Source: Bacillus massilioanorexius
Lineage (GTDB): Bacteria > Bacillota > Bacilli > Bacillales > DSM-1321
DNA: 5,202 nucleotides
NCBI RefSeq assembly: GCF_902374955.1
Contig: NZ_CABKRX010000055.1
Span: 1-5,202, forward strand
Direction: 5' to 3'
Each line of letters starts with the position of its first letter. Position 1 is the stretch's first letter. This document shows, in pieces, positions 1 through 4,562 of this stretch. The position numbers were made by a program, and so were the translations under genes. The notes beneath the pieces are model-generated. The model was not told the origin of the DNA. It saw only the letters and a program-made list of their open reading frames with translations, and made no database searches.

Positions 1-69
1 TTCATTCTCAAGATGAAACCGAACAAAAATAATTCTTTTTTAGAATAACATATTTTTTTAAAAATAGCA

Positions 70-99
70 AACGTTAAAAATATCGAAATGTTTAACGTT
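70..99. repeat. Inverted repeat (9-bp stem, 12-nt loop)
   Basis: AACGTTAAA at 70-78 is matched perfectly by TTTAACGTT at 91-99. Neither strand has a clear T-run directly after it, so it is not a convincing terminator; it could be a protein-binding site or the trace of an upstream gene's end. A separate 10-bp palindrome, ATGACGTCAT, lies at 116-125. Nothing else between 1 and 167 looks like a gene. Confidence 0.4.
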
Positions 100-167
100 G
101 TAAATCCTCAGTTTCATGACGTCATCCTATAAGTTCTTTCTATACTAACCTTCGCCGATAGCTGTAT

Positions 168-190
168 AAAAAAAGCTAATCACAGCTCTT
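168..190 (-). terminator. Weak intrinsic terminator of the 227-511 gene
   Basis: On the minus strand AAGAGCT (190-184) can pair with AGCTTTT across a 6-nt loop (GTGATT), and the T-run continues past the stem. It starts about 36 bases after the stop codon of the minus-strand gene at 227. The stem is short (7 bp with one G-U). A wider alternative pairing, AGCTGT (160-165) with ACAGCT (182-187), is possible. Confidence 0.4.
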
Positions 191-226
191 AATATAGAAA
201 TACGGCACTGGATAACTAAATAAACT

Positions 227-511
227 CTAGTTCTTATTACGATTATAGTAATAGTTAACTGATGTAAAATAAATTAAAGCTGAACAAAAAATGAATACTA
301 AAAATTCTTTATTTTTTTCGACTCTATTATGCTCTTCACTAAAATACAGCTTCAAATTCCCATCTAAAGATATTGATACTGTAATTATGGATAATATTAA
401 GCCAAGTGAAGCAAAGACTCCATATATATTTAGTACGGTTCTAATACTAAATGTTTTCTGATTAGCATTAACACTATCGGGCGACTGGGGATTTCTCTCC
501 AAATTAGGCAC
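227..511 (-). CDS. Small two-helix membrane protein, unknown function
   Basis: I do not recognise this protein. From the GTG at 511 it has 94 residues: a polar N-terminus rich in N, S, P and Q (1-24), a hydrophobic helix at about 25-48, a charged loop (49-69, with SEEHNRVEKNKE), a second helix at about 70-88, and a short basic/asparagine tail (YNRNKN). That suggests a small integral membrane protein with both ends on the same side. The start is uncertain. The ribosome site AAGGTGG (519-513) almost touches the GTG at 511, whereas the in-frame TTG at 502 sits 10 bases after it, giving 91 residues. No -35/-10 pair upstream is convincing. The gene is divergent from the CotD-like gene, with about 125 bp between them, and has a weak terminator after it. 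Confidence 0.55.
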   Translation of the reverse strand: MPNLERNPQSPDSVNANQKTFSIRTVLNIYGVFASLGLILSIITVSISLDGNLKLYFSEEHNRVEKNKEFLVFIFCSALIYFTSVNYYYNRNKN

Positions 512-579
512 CCCACCTTGATTGGTCTAATATTCATCAATAAAAGACACGTTTTATTTATATCTTGGTAGACAACTGT

Positions 580-607
580 ACACGTCCAACATTTGATGCA
601 TACGATA
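580..607 (+). promoter_or_regulatory. Sigma-K-type promoter of the CotD-like gene
   Basis: The -10 region GCATACGATA (598-607) matches the sigma-K pattern gCATAnnnTA at every fixed position. A -35 AC (580-581) lies 17 bases before the CATA, which is the expected spacing. Transcription would start near 613, about 25 bases before the ATG at 639. Sigma-K is the late mother-cell sporulation factor that transcribes cotD in Bacillus subtilis, so the match agrees with the gene downstream. The motif is short, but position, spacing and gene type all agree. Confidence 0.6.
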
Positions 608-638
608 TCTTATCTGAATTAATTGGGATGTGATCATT

Positions 639-821
639 ATGTATCAGCAAAATCAAATTCAGCCTCAACATACACCACAGAATACAAATATGTGTCCAAC
701 ACAAATGTTACCTCCACAATTTACTCCAACAAGACACATAGTAAAGAAAAACACTATAGTACATGTAGTACCGCACTTTCATCCATGTCCATGTATTTAC
801 CATAGAAGAAAACGATTTTAA
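639..821 (+). CDS. CotD-like spore coat protein
   Basis: This is a 60-residue protein with the composition of a small spore coat protein. The N-terminal half is rich in Q, N, P and T with one Cys (residue 19). It is followed by TPTRHIVKKNTI, then VHVVPHFHPCPC (41-52) and a basic tail, YHRRKRF. The P-T-R...T-I-V-x-V-V-P-H-x-H-P arrangement resembles the core of the CotD family, which forms part of the inner coat assembled by the mother cell. It is shorter than B. subtilis CotD (75 residues) and lacks a long His-rich C-terminus, so it may be a paralogue. The ATG at 639 is preferred over the GTG at 630 because GGGATGTGATC (625-635), close to the full anti-16S complement, lies just before it. It is a single gene with a sigma-K promoter upstream and a hairpin directly after the stop. 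Confidence 0.72.
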   Translation: MYQQNQIQPQHTPQNTNMCPTQMLPPQFTPTRHIVKKNTIVHVVPHFHPCPCIYHRRKRF

Positions 822-846
822 AATTTCCCTCTCTAGAGGGATTTTC
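820..846 (+). terminator. Hairpin terminator after the CotD-like gene
   Basis: CCCTC (827-831) pairs with GAGGG (836-840) over the loop TCTA. The flanking AAAA (820-823) and TTTT (842-845) can extend the stem if two T bases bulge. The T-run ATTTTC follows immediately. It begins at the stop codon of the coat gene. Confidence 0.55.
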
Positions 847-869
847 TGTGTAGAAAAGAAATCCTATAT

Positions 870-1018
870 TCATAAATTATTCTTTACTACTTGAGAATAT
901 AAAAATAGTGCTTCTATTTCAGCTATCATAAATCTTAGTTCACTTCCAACACCTCCAATACCTTCAATTTGCACTGCAATATCCCCTCTACATAAGACCT
1001 TTCATTATTTACTGTCAT
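870..1018 (-). pseudogene. Very short gene split by an apparent -1 frameshift
   Basis: Two overlapping short reading frames lie here. Frame A starts at ATG 1018 after AAAAGGTGTGA (1036-1026) and gives 27 residues (MTVNNERSYVEGILQ...), stopping at 935. Frame B has a GTG at 974 with AGAGGGG 8 bases before it and gives 34 residues (VQIEGIGGVGSELRF...), stopping at 870. Frame B also stays open upstream into frame A. A -1 shift around the GGGG at 986-983 would join them into about 49 residues, starting MTVNNERSYVEG and continuing DIAVQIEGIGGVGSELRF. The join reads smoothly: frame B has amphipathic, protein-like composition, while the end of frame A is a repetitive K/L/V/E run. A sigma-A-like promoter lies upstream. 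It may be a decayed gene, a sequencing error, or two tiny genes. I do not recognise the product. Confidence 0.4.
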
Positions 1019-1071
1019 GAAAAATTCACACCTTTTAAAATCAAGATTTTATCTTAGAATTTAAATCACAT

Positions 1072-1100
1072 AATATATACTGTGTAGATTATTGAGTTAA
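1072..1100 (-). promoter_or_regulatory. Candidate sigma-A promoter for the 870-1018 gene
   Basis: On the minus strand TTAACT (1100-1095) and TATATT (1077-1072) are separated by exactly 17 bases. Transcription would start near 1065, leaving a leader of about 47 bases before the ATG at 1018. The -35 matches four of six consensus positions and the -10 five of six. AT-rich DNA yields such pairs by chance, but the placement fits. Confidence 0.4.
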
Positions 1101-1119
1101 ACTGCCTCTTAGTAGCATA

Positions 1120-1149
1120 AAAAAAGAGCTGTAATTACAGCTCTTTTTT
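1120..1149. terminator. Perfect 30-bp palindromic terminator, both strands
   Basis: AAAAAAGAGCTGTAA is followed by its exact reverse complement, giving a hairpin with A-run and T-run arms that can stop transcription from either side. AGTAG (1111-1115) and CTACT (1151-1155) can add an outer stem. No plus-strand gene ends just before it and no minus-strand gene runs into it from nearby, so it probably insulates the left genes from the efflux module. The stretch 1150-1288 has no gene; it holds only a 10-bp palindrome, ATTGCGCAAT (1265-1274), and a CCCCCGTT motif (1157-1164). Confidence 0.7.
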
Positions 1150-1288
1150 ACTACTGCCCCCGTTCGATTAAGTGTAAATATTCACAAATTTAAATATCTA
1201 ATCCCGAAGTATCTATTCATAATCAAAAACTAATGAAATATGTGACTTTAGTCCAACTATGCCTATTGCGCAATGAAAACGACAAAAG

Positions 1289-1318
1289 GCTATATAGAAA
1301 AGGCCTTTTCTATATAGC
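1289..1318 (-). terminator. Terminator of the efflux pump gene
   Basis: GCTATATAGAAAAGG is followed by its exact reverse complement, a perfect 30-bp palindrome beginning 6 bases after the pump stop codon (1325-1327). On the minus strand it is followed by CTTTTGTCGTTTTC, a broken T-run. Position and stem strength make it the likely end of the regulator-pump transcript. Confidence 0.7.
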
Positions 1319-1324
1319 TTCACA

Positions 1325-2530
1325 TTATCCATTGTATTTTTGAGTTTCTACTTTTAGTGTCAGCTTTTTATCAAACGGATTTTTCCAGAACATCGTAATC
1401 GCAAACCCTGCAACCACTACTATCGCTCCAAAATAGAACGGATAGTTAATGTCAATATCAAACAGTTGACCGCCGATAATCGGTCCCAAAACATTGGCAA
1501 GTGATGTAAAGAACGAGTTCATGCCTCCAACAAAACCTTGATCATTACCTGCTATTCGCGATAAGTATGTTGTAACTGCCGGACGAATTAAATCAAAGCC
1601 AATAAACACAGTAAATACCACTGCCATAATCGCCCAATATGAATTCACTAGTGTTAAAACAAATACTAAAATACCTGACAGCACTAAACTCCAGCGAATT
1701 AAAGAGATTTCACCCATCATTTTTGTAAGCTTATCAAACAGTGCCACCTGGAAAATGGCACCTAAAATCGCACCACCAGTAATGGCAATCGCAATATCCC
1801 CTGGCGTGAAGCTAAACTTATGATCTACAAATAGTGAGAAGAACGACTCAAATGCTGCCAAACCAAACGATGAAACAAAAATAACAATGAATGCAATTAA
1901 AAACATAGGCATCATTATTTTTTTCAGGATGCTTTGTTTCCCTGCTGCAGCTTTATTCATTGGCATCTCCTGACGGTCAGGCTCAGATAATAGTACAATT
2001 GATAAAATCGCTGCTACAACACCAAGTACACCTGCAGTATAAAAGGGCACTCTAATACCAATATCCGCTAAGAAACCACCAATACCAGGGCCAATAATAA
2101 AACCTGTACTAATCGCAGCTGACATATAGCCAAGTGCTTTCGGACGTGTAGTCATGTCCGTAATATCCGCAATAAATGCTGTAACTGCTGGCATAATAAA
2201 CGCCCCGCTTACCCCACCTAAAATACGAGATATAAACAGTACTTCTACCGTTTTACCAAAACCAAATAAAAACTCTGAAAAACCAAATACAAACAAGCCA
2301 AGAACGATCATGATTTTACGACCAAATTTATCTGCAGCCTTACCTGCAAATGGTGAAACAATCAATTGTGTTAACGCAAAGGCAGCTGTTAAAAATCCAA
2401 CTGTCGCACCACTAATATTTAATTCATTCATTAAAGTTGGCAATACTGGGATTATTAGGCCAATACCTAAAAAGGCGATAAACAAGTTCATTAGTAAAAT
2501 GCTGAGCGAAATTTTTTGTTTTTTACCCAT
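1325..2530 (-). CDS. blt: MFS multidrug efflux antiporter, Blt/Bmr/NorA type
   Basis: A 401-residue inner-membrane proton/drug antiporter of the 12-helix DHA1 branch, which exports structurally varied drugs such as dyes, fluoroquinolones and quaternary amines in its relatives. Motif A, GKAADKFGRK (63-72), lies between helices 2 and 3. A motif B-like SRILGGVSGA (101-110) lies in helix 4, and antiporter motif C, GFIIGPGIGG (143-152), in helix 5. A long polar loop at about 183-205 separates the two halves. The second half carries FDLIRPAVT and GFVGGMNS segments that I recall from both Blt and NorA. Length agrees with Blt (about 400) and NorA (388). Blt is my best guess from remembered similarity; Bmr or NorA naming would be equally defensible, and substrates cannot be read from sequence. 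AAGGAGG (2545-2539) lies 8 bases before the ATG. It has a MerR-type promoter of its own and is the last gene of the module. Confidence 0.9.
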   Translation of the reverse strand: MGKKQKISLSILLMNLFIAFLGIGLIIPVLPTLMNELNISGATVGFLTAAFALTQLIVSPFAGKAADKFGRKIMIVLGLFVFGFSEFLFGFGKTVEVLFISRILGGVSGAFIMPAVTAFIADITDMTTRPKALGYMSAAISTGFIIGPGIGGFLADIGIRVPFYTAGVLGVVAAILSIVLLSEPDRQEMPMNKAAAGKQSILKKIMMPMFLIAFIVIFVSSFGLAAFESFFSLFVDHKFSFTPGDIAIAITGGAILGAIFQVALFDKLTKMMGEISLIRWSLVLSGILVFVLTLVNSYWAIMAVVFTVFIGFDLIRPAVTTYLSRIAGNDQGFVGGMNSFFTSLANVLGPIIGGQLFDIDINYPFYFGAIVVVAGFAITMFWKNPFDKKLTLKVETQKYNG

Positions 2531-2565
2531 TACTAAATCCTCCTTTTTTTAACTTGCTATAACAA

Positions 2566-2596
2566 AATATAAACCCTACAGTAACTGTAAGGTCAA
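2566..2596 (-). promoter_or_regulatory. MerR-type promoter and operator of the pump gene
   Basis: On the minus strand TTGACC (2596-2591) and TATATT (2571-2566) are separated by 19 bases, longer than the usual 17. The spacer contains the dyad ACCTTACAG / TTA / CTGTAGGGT (2593-2573), whose arms match at eight of nine positions. This is the arrangement MerR-family activators use: they bind the spacer and, with inducer, twist the over-long promoter so RNA polymerase can read it. Transcription would start near 2559, 13 bases before the ribosome site. The regulator encoded just upstream (2606-3448) is the obvious ligand. The -35 lies 10 bases after that gene's stop codon. Confidence 0.85.
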
Positions 2597-2605
2597 GAGG
2601 ATTGT

Positions 2606-3448
2606 TCATTTTATTTGAATTTTTAATTCTACCATGAACTCGGACTTTTTGTTTGGTAAATAGCTTGTCGGCATTAATACTTCAAATACTTTCGCATTCG
2701 CACCTAGATTTAAATAAGTTACATAGTCATAAAGCTTCTTGTATGATGCTACATACATATCATTACTAAAAATAAACGCTATACAAGCATAACGACCTGC
2801 TGGCATTTGTAGCACCTCTACACCCGGTGCAAGCTTTTCTAAATAACGCTCGGTTAACAATGGCGTAAAAAGATAATTGTAATAAAAGTCATTGATCGTC
2901 TCATACTGCTTTAGTGGAAAAATCCCTCCATAACGACTATTCATAACACTACCTTCACGCTCTAGTGTTTCAGTTAAAGCTCTAAAATACTTTTCCGGTG
3001 TATACAAAATGGTCGCATCAGAGGTTTTGATCGCTAAAATACGCTGTGAGGTCATATCCATTTCATATACTTCTTCATATACCGGTATACTAATTTGTTC
3101 CTCTAAATGTTTCTTTGTCTTTAAAAGCGTATAGTGCACCTCTTGCATTTGCCTCATTTTTTGCTTAACAAGTTGCTCCTGTTCTGCTAAAAAATCGACT
3201 AGCTGCTTCGGTGTTAACGACTGTGCATACTTAATGTCCTCTAACGACGTTCCGATAAACTTCAAGGACTTAATCAAATCTAAACTATGAAGTTGTGACT
3301 CACTGTAATAACGATAATTCGTTTTTTTATCAATATAAATGGGCTTAAAAACGCCTATCTCATCGTAATAATGAAAGGTGCGAATTGGTAAATTCATTAT
3401 TTTTGAAATTTCACCGATTGTTAGCAGTTTTTCTTGTTTTTCTACCAT
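2606..3448 (-). CDS. MerR-family drug-sensing activator (BmrR/BltR-like)
   Basis: A 280-residue cytoplasmic transcription regulator. The N-terminal winged helix reads LLTIGEISKIMNLPIRTFHY (8-27), continues YDEIGVFKP, and has the typical wing NYRYYSESQL (44-53). Residues about 85-118 form a charged helix (AEQEQLVKQKMRQMQEVHY) expected to be the dimer coiled coil. Residues about 122-280 form an effector domain like that of BmrR (GyrI-like fold), ending FMVELKIQIK; the acidic E274 is in the region where BmrR places a ligand-binding Glu, though I could not align it. Length fits BmrR-type proteins (about 270-280), longer than metal-sensing MerR proteins (about 130-145). Ribosome site GGAGAGGAG (3460-3452) precedes the ATG. 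The gene lies just before the pump and its MerR-type promoter, so it very likely activates the pump in response to drugs, and readthrough of its own transcript may also supply some pump. Confidence 0.88.
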   Translation of the reverse strand: MVEKQEKLLTIGEISKIMNLPIRTFHYYDEIGVFKPIYIDKKTNYRYYSESQLHSLDLIKSLKFIGTSLEDIKYAQSLTPKQLVDFLAEQEQLVKQKMRQMQEVHYTLLKTKKHLEEQISIPVYEEVYEMDMTSQRILAIKTSDATILYTPEKYFRALTETLEREGSVMNSRYGGIFPLKQYETINDFYYNYLFTPLLTERYLEKLAPGVEVLQMPAGRYACIAFIFSNDMYVASYKKLYDYVTYLNLGANAKVFEVLMPTSYLPNKKSEFMVELKIQIK

Positions 3449-3484
3449 TTTCTCCTCTCCATTTGTTACATTTTTTATTAGCTT

Positions 3485-3493
3485 ATCATAACA
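3485..3493 (-). promoter_or_regulatory. Extended -10 promoter candidate for the regulator gene
   Basis: On the minus strand TGTTATGAT (3493-3485) is an extended -10 (TGn plus TATGAT, five of six). No good -35 lies 16-18 bases upstream, which extended -10 promoters can tolerate. Transcription would start near 3478, about 30 bases before the ATG at 3448. If used, it would bypass the hairpin at 3513-3551. Confidence 0.4.
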
Positions 3494-3512
3494 TAAAAAG
3501 GGTCTTGGTTTC

Positions 3513-3551
3513 GTGCTGTTCCACAGGAGTTGATCTCCTAAAGACCAGCAC
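3513..3551. other. Long imperfect stem-loop upstream of the regulator
   Basis: GTGCTG (3513-3518) pairs with CAGCAC (3546-3551), and AGGAG (3525-3529) with CTCCT (3535-3539) over a 5-nt loop. The 6-base segments between them pair partly, so the whole is nearly continuous. A competing pairing exists: GGTCTT (3501-3506) with AAGACC (3541-3546), which on the minus strand is followed by CTTTTT. The two foldings share bases and cannot both form. This is compatible with an attenuator but also with a dispersed intergenic repeat of the kind scattered in Bacillales genomes. Confidence 0.45.
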
Positions 3552-3582
3552 TATCGTCTAATTTTTCTATTCTTTTGCCCAT
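3538..3582 (-). CDS. Candidate 14-residue leader peptide
   Basis: The short frame MGKRIEKLDDSAGL starts at ATG 3582, seven bases after a strong AAGGAG (3595-3590), and ends at TAG (3540-3538). Its last codons (AGT GCT GGT CTT) form one arm of the hairpin at 3513-3551, the geometry of leader peptides that control antibiotic-resistance genes by ribosome stalling. The gene after it encodes the drug-responsive regulator. I could not find a convincing promoter upstream. Another frame over the same bases (3613-3551) is also open for 20 codons but has no ribosome site. It could be a chance ORF in a repeat, so function is unproven. Confidence 0.35.
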   Translation of the reverse strand: MGKRIEKLDDSAGL

Positions 3583-3666
3583 GCAAAAACTCCTTCACAT
3601 AATAGGTCAACATGAAACTAAATAATTCTTATATTTCCCAACCGCTAAATTACATTAATTACCAGT

Positions 3667-3694
3667 TTAACTAACTAATTAGTCATGATAAAAT
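3667..3694 (+). promoter_or_regulatory. Candidate promoter with palindrome in its spacer
   Basis: TTAACT (3667-3672) and TAAAAT (3689-3694) are 16 bases apart, and the spacer contains the perfect palindrome ACTAATTAGT (3674-3683), a possible repressor site. A transcript would begin near 3701, about 20 bases before the ATG at 3723. The DNA here is AT-rich, so chance matches are common. Confidence 0.3.
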
Positions 3695-3722
3695 ATTCAA
3701 CTAACATTGATAAAAATGAAAG

Positions 3723-3976
3723 ATGATAAACTTGACTCGAAAAGAAAGTGCTAAGCATATAACGTTATCCTATGACGCATTTCGTATAATCAATGGATGT
3801 GGATATAAACTAACAGACGTTAACGAATTAGAAAAAAAGGCGAATGTTTACATTACATTGTTAAAATAGATACAACTAAATCCTTTAAATTTAAAGTTGA
3901 TATCAACAACTCAGAAAAACCTTATAATGTAGAATCTCATGGAAATGTATCGCTTGATACTTTTCCATCTATTTAA
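3723..3976 (+). pseudogene. Hypothetical gene split by a -1 frameshift at A AAA AAG
   Basis: Frame 1 runs from ATG 3723 to TAG 3867-3869 (48 residues). A second frame, open from 3824, runs to TAA 3974-3976. They meet at the seven-A run 3832-3838: in frame 1 the codons are GAA AAA AAG, so the heptamer A AAA AAG (3833-3839) sits in the register of a classical -1 slippery site. Joined there, the protein is about 84 residues: MINLTRKESAKHITLSYDAF at the start, TDVNELEKK at the join, then GECLHYIVKIDTTKSFKFKV and an end at DTFPSI. The second part alternates hydrophobic and charged residues like a beta-rich domain. I do not recognise it. There is no good ribosome site (only GAAAG near the ATG). A lost base in the A-run, a sequencing error or programmed shifting would all explain it; decay or error is more likely, since no strong stimulatory hairpin follows. 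Confidence 0.5.
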
Positions 3977-4018
3977 AAAAATGCTGCTTAATTAAATACT
4001 ATATAATAGATAAAATCC

Positions 4019-4044
4019 TAAACCAGTCTACTAAGGCTGGTTTA
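4019..4044. terminator. Hairpin, possible terminator after the split gene
   Basis: TAAACCAG (4019-4026) pairs perfectly with CTGGTTTA (4037-4044); TC/GG inside can add two more pairs, leaving a 6-nt loop. It lies about 42 bases after the stop at 3976. No T-run follows on the plus strand beyond the TTTA in the stem; on the minus strand GGATTTTATC follows. It may act in either direction. Confidence 0.45.
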
Positions 4045-4109
4045 TAGATTTCACAAGACACATTATCTAAGAACTATTAATGATTTAATAATTAACGTGG
4101 CATGATGAA

Positions 4110-4115
4110 TATAAT
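4110..4115 (+). promoter_or_regulatory. Consensus -10 box before the small membrane gene
   Basis: A perfect TATAAT lies 29 bases before the ATG at 4144. Start of transcription near 4122 would leave the ribosome site AAAAGGTGG (4124-4132) almost at the 5' end. No recognisable -35 lies at the right distance, so this is weak. Confidence 0.25.
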
Positions 4116-4143
4116 ATTTATTTAAAAGGTGGTAAGCCATTTA

Positions 4144-4371
4144 ATGTATAAATACATCTTTTTTATAATACTATTTCTAATTCTTTTACTCATATTAGGT
4201 TCATTGCTTAATCCACTAAATATAATTATTCTCATTCTTAGTCTATTGGTGATAATTTCTCTTTACTTTACCATTTCTGAAAAAACATATTTCTTAACAC
4301 TCTTTATCATTCTGTTTTATTTAACTATAGTTTTCATTGTTTTTAATTTTAGAACCATTTTATTTTCTTAG
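4144..4371 (+). CDS. Small three-helix membrane protein, unknown function
   Basis: A 75-residue, extremely hydrophobic protein of unknown function. Three probable membrane helices: about 4-22 (YIFFIILFLILLLILG), 26-44 (NIIILILSLLVIISLYFTI) and 49-69 (YFLTLFIILFYLTIVFIVF), with very short loops; the only charged residues are K3, E46, K47 and R70. ATG 4144 is chosen because AAAAGGTGG (4124-4132) is 11 bases before it; the GTG at 4129 lies inside that ribosome site and cannot use it. The composition (I, L, F, very AT-rich codons) makes family assignment impossible by eye. It sits alone between the split gene and the hairpin cluster at 4407-4478. Low-complexity hydrophobic ORFs can be spurious, but the ribosome site and downstream terminator favour a real gene. 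Confidence 0.5.
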   Translation: MYKYIFFIILFLILLLILGSLLNPLNIIILILSLLVIISLYFTISEKTYFLTLFIILFYLTIVFIVFNFRTILFS

Positions 4372-4406
4372 AATATAAAACCTTATACAAAATTTATTTC
4401 TCATTG

Positions 4407-4429
4407 AGCTAACTTCCCCCGTTAGCTTT
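4407..4429 (+). terminator. Terminator-like hairpin after the small membrane gene
   Basis: AGCTAAC (4407-4413) pairs perfectly with GTTAGCT (4421-4427) over the loop TTCCCCC, followed by only TTA before the next hairpin starts. It lies 36 bases after the stop at 4371. The short T-run makes it moderate by itself. Confidence 0.45.
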
Positions 4430-4478
4430 AGCTGCATAAAGAAAGACTGCCTTAACGACAGTCTTTCTTTATGCAGCT
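4430..4478. terminator. Perfect 20-bp stem hairpin
   Basis: AGCTGCATAAAGAAAGACTG (4430-4449) is matched without error by its reverse complement (4459-4478) over a 9-nt loop, CCTTAACGA. An outer pair, CCGTTAG (4419-4425) with CTAACGG (4488-4494), could enclose it and would compete with the hairpin at 4407-4427. It lies between two convergent genes (4371 plus, 4563 minus), where a two-way terminator is expected, but neither side has a T-run beyond the stem. It could be a mobile-element remnant. Confidence 0.6.
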
Positions 4479-4521
4479 ATTAATTTTCTAACGGCTTTTA
4501 ATAAAAATGTAGTTGAAAAGG

Positions 4522-4558
4522 TATCATTCTTCCTTTATCAAAAATAGGAAAGATGGTA
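4522..4558 (-). terminator. Terminator of the reductase-like gene
   Basis: On the minus strand an imperfect 13-bp stem (4558-4546 with 4534-4522; two mismatches, one G-U) with an 11-nt loop begins 4 bases after the stop codon and is followed by CCTTTTCAAC. The position suits the gene at 4563-5090. Confidence 0.45.
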
Positions 4559-4562
4559 AAGA

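Noticed and set aside
32..46. ATTCT/AGAAT mini-hairpin with a T loop
   Set aside because: Only five A/T-rich pairs; expected by chance in DNA of this composition.
623..805. Ser/Thr/Tyr-rich open frame overlapping the coat gene
   Set aside because: It is another frame of the CotD-like gene, starts at a TTG that lies ahead of the ribosome site, and has shifted low-complexity composition.
1233..1343. 36-codon plus-strand frame starting MKYVTLVQL
   Set aside because: No ribosome site, and it runs through the pump terminator into the pump gene's 3' end.
2154..2552. 132-codon open frame on the plus strand
   Set aside because: It lies antisense to the efflux pump gene and mirrors its codons; it has no ribosome site and no recognisable domain.
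3501..3551. Ordinary intrinsic terminator on the minus strand
   Set aside because: The main stem (GTGCTG/CAGCAC) is 12 bases away from the T-run, and the pairing that adjoins the T-run (GGTCTT/AAGACC) closes a large loop, so a simple terminator is not supported.
3551..3613. 20-codon minus-strand frame MLTYYVKEFLHGQKNRKIRR
   Set aside because: It resembles a transposase tail at first sight, but there is no ribosome site before its ATG and no upstream coding sequence; the frame starting at 3582 has the better signal.
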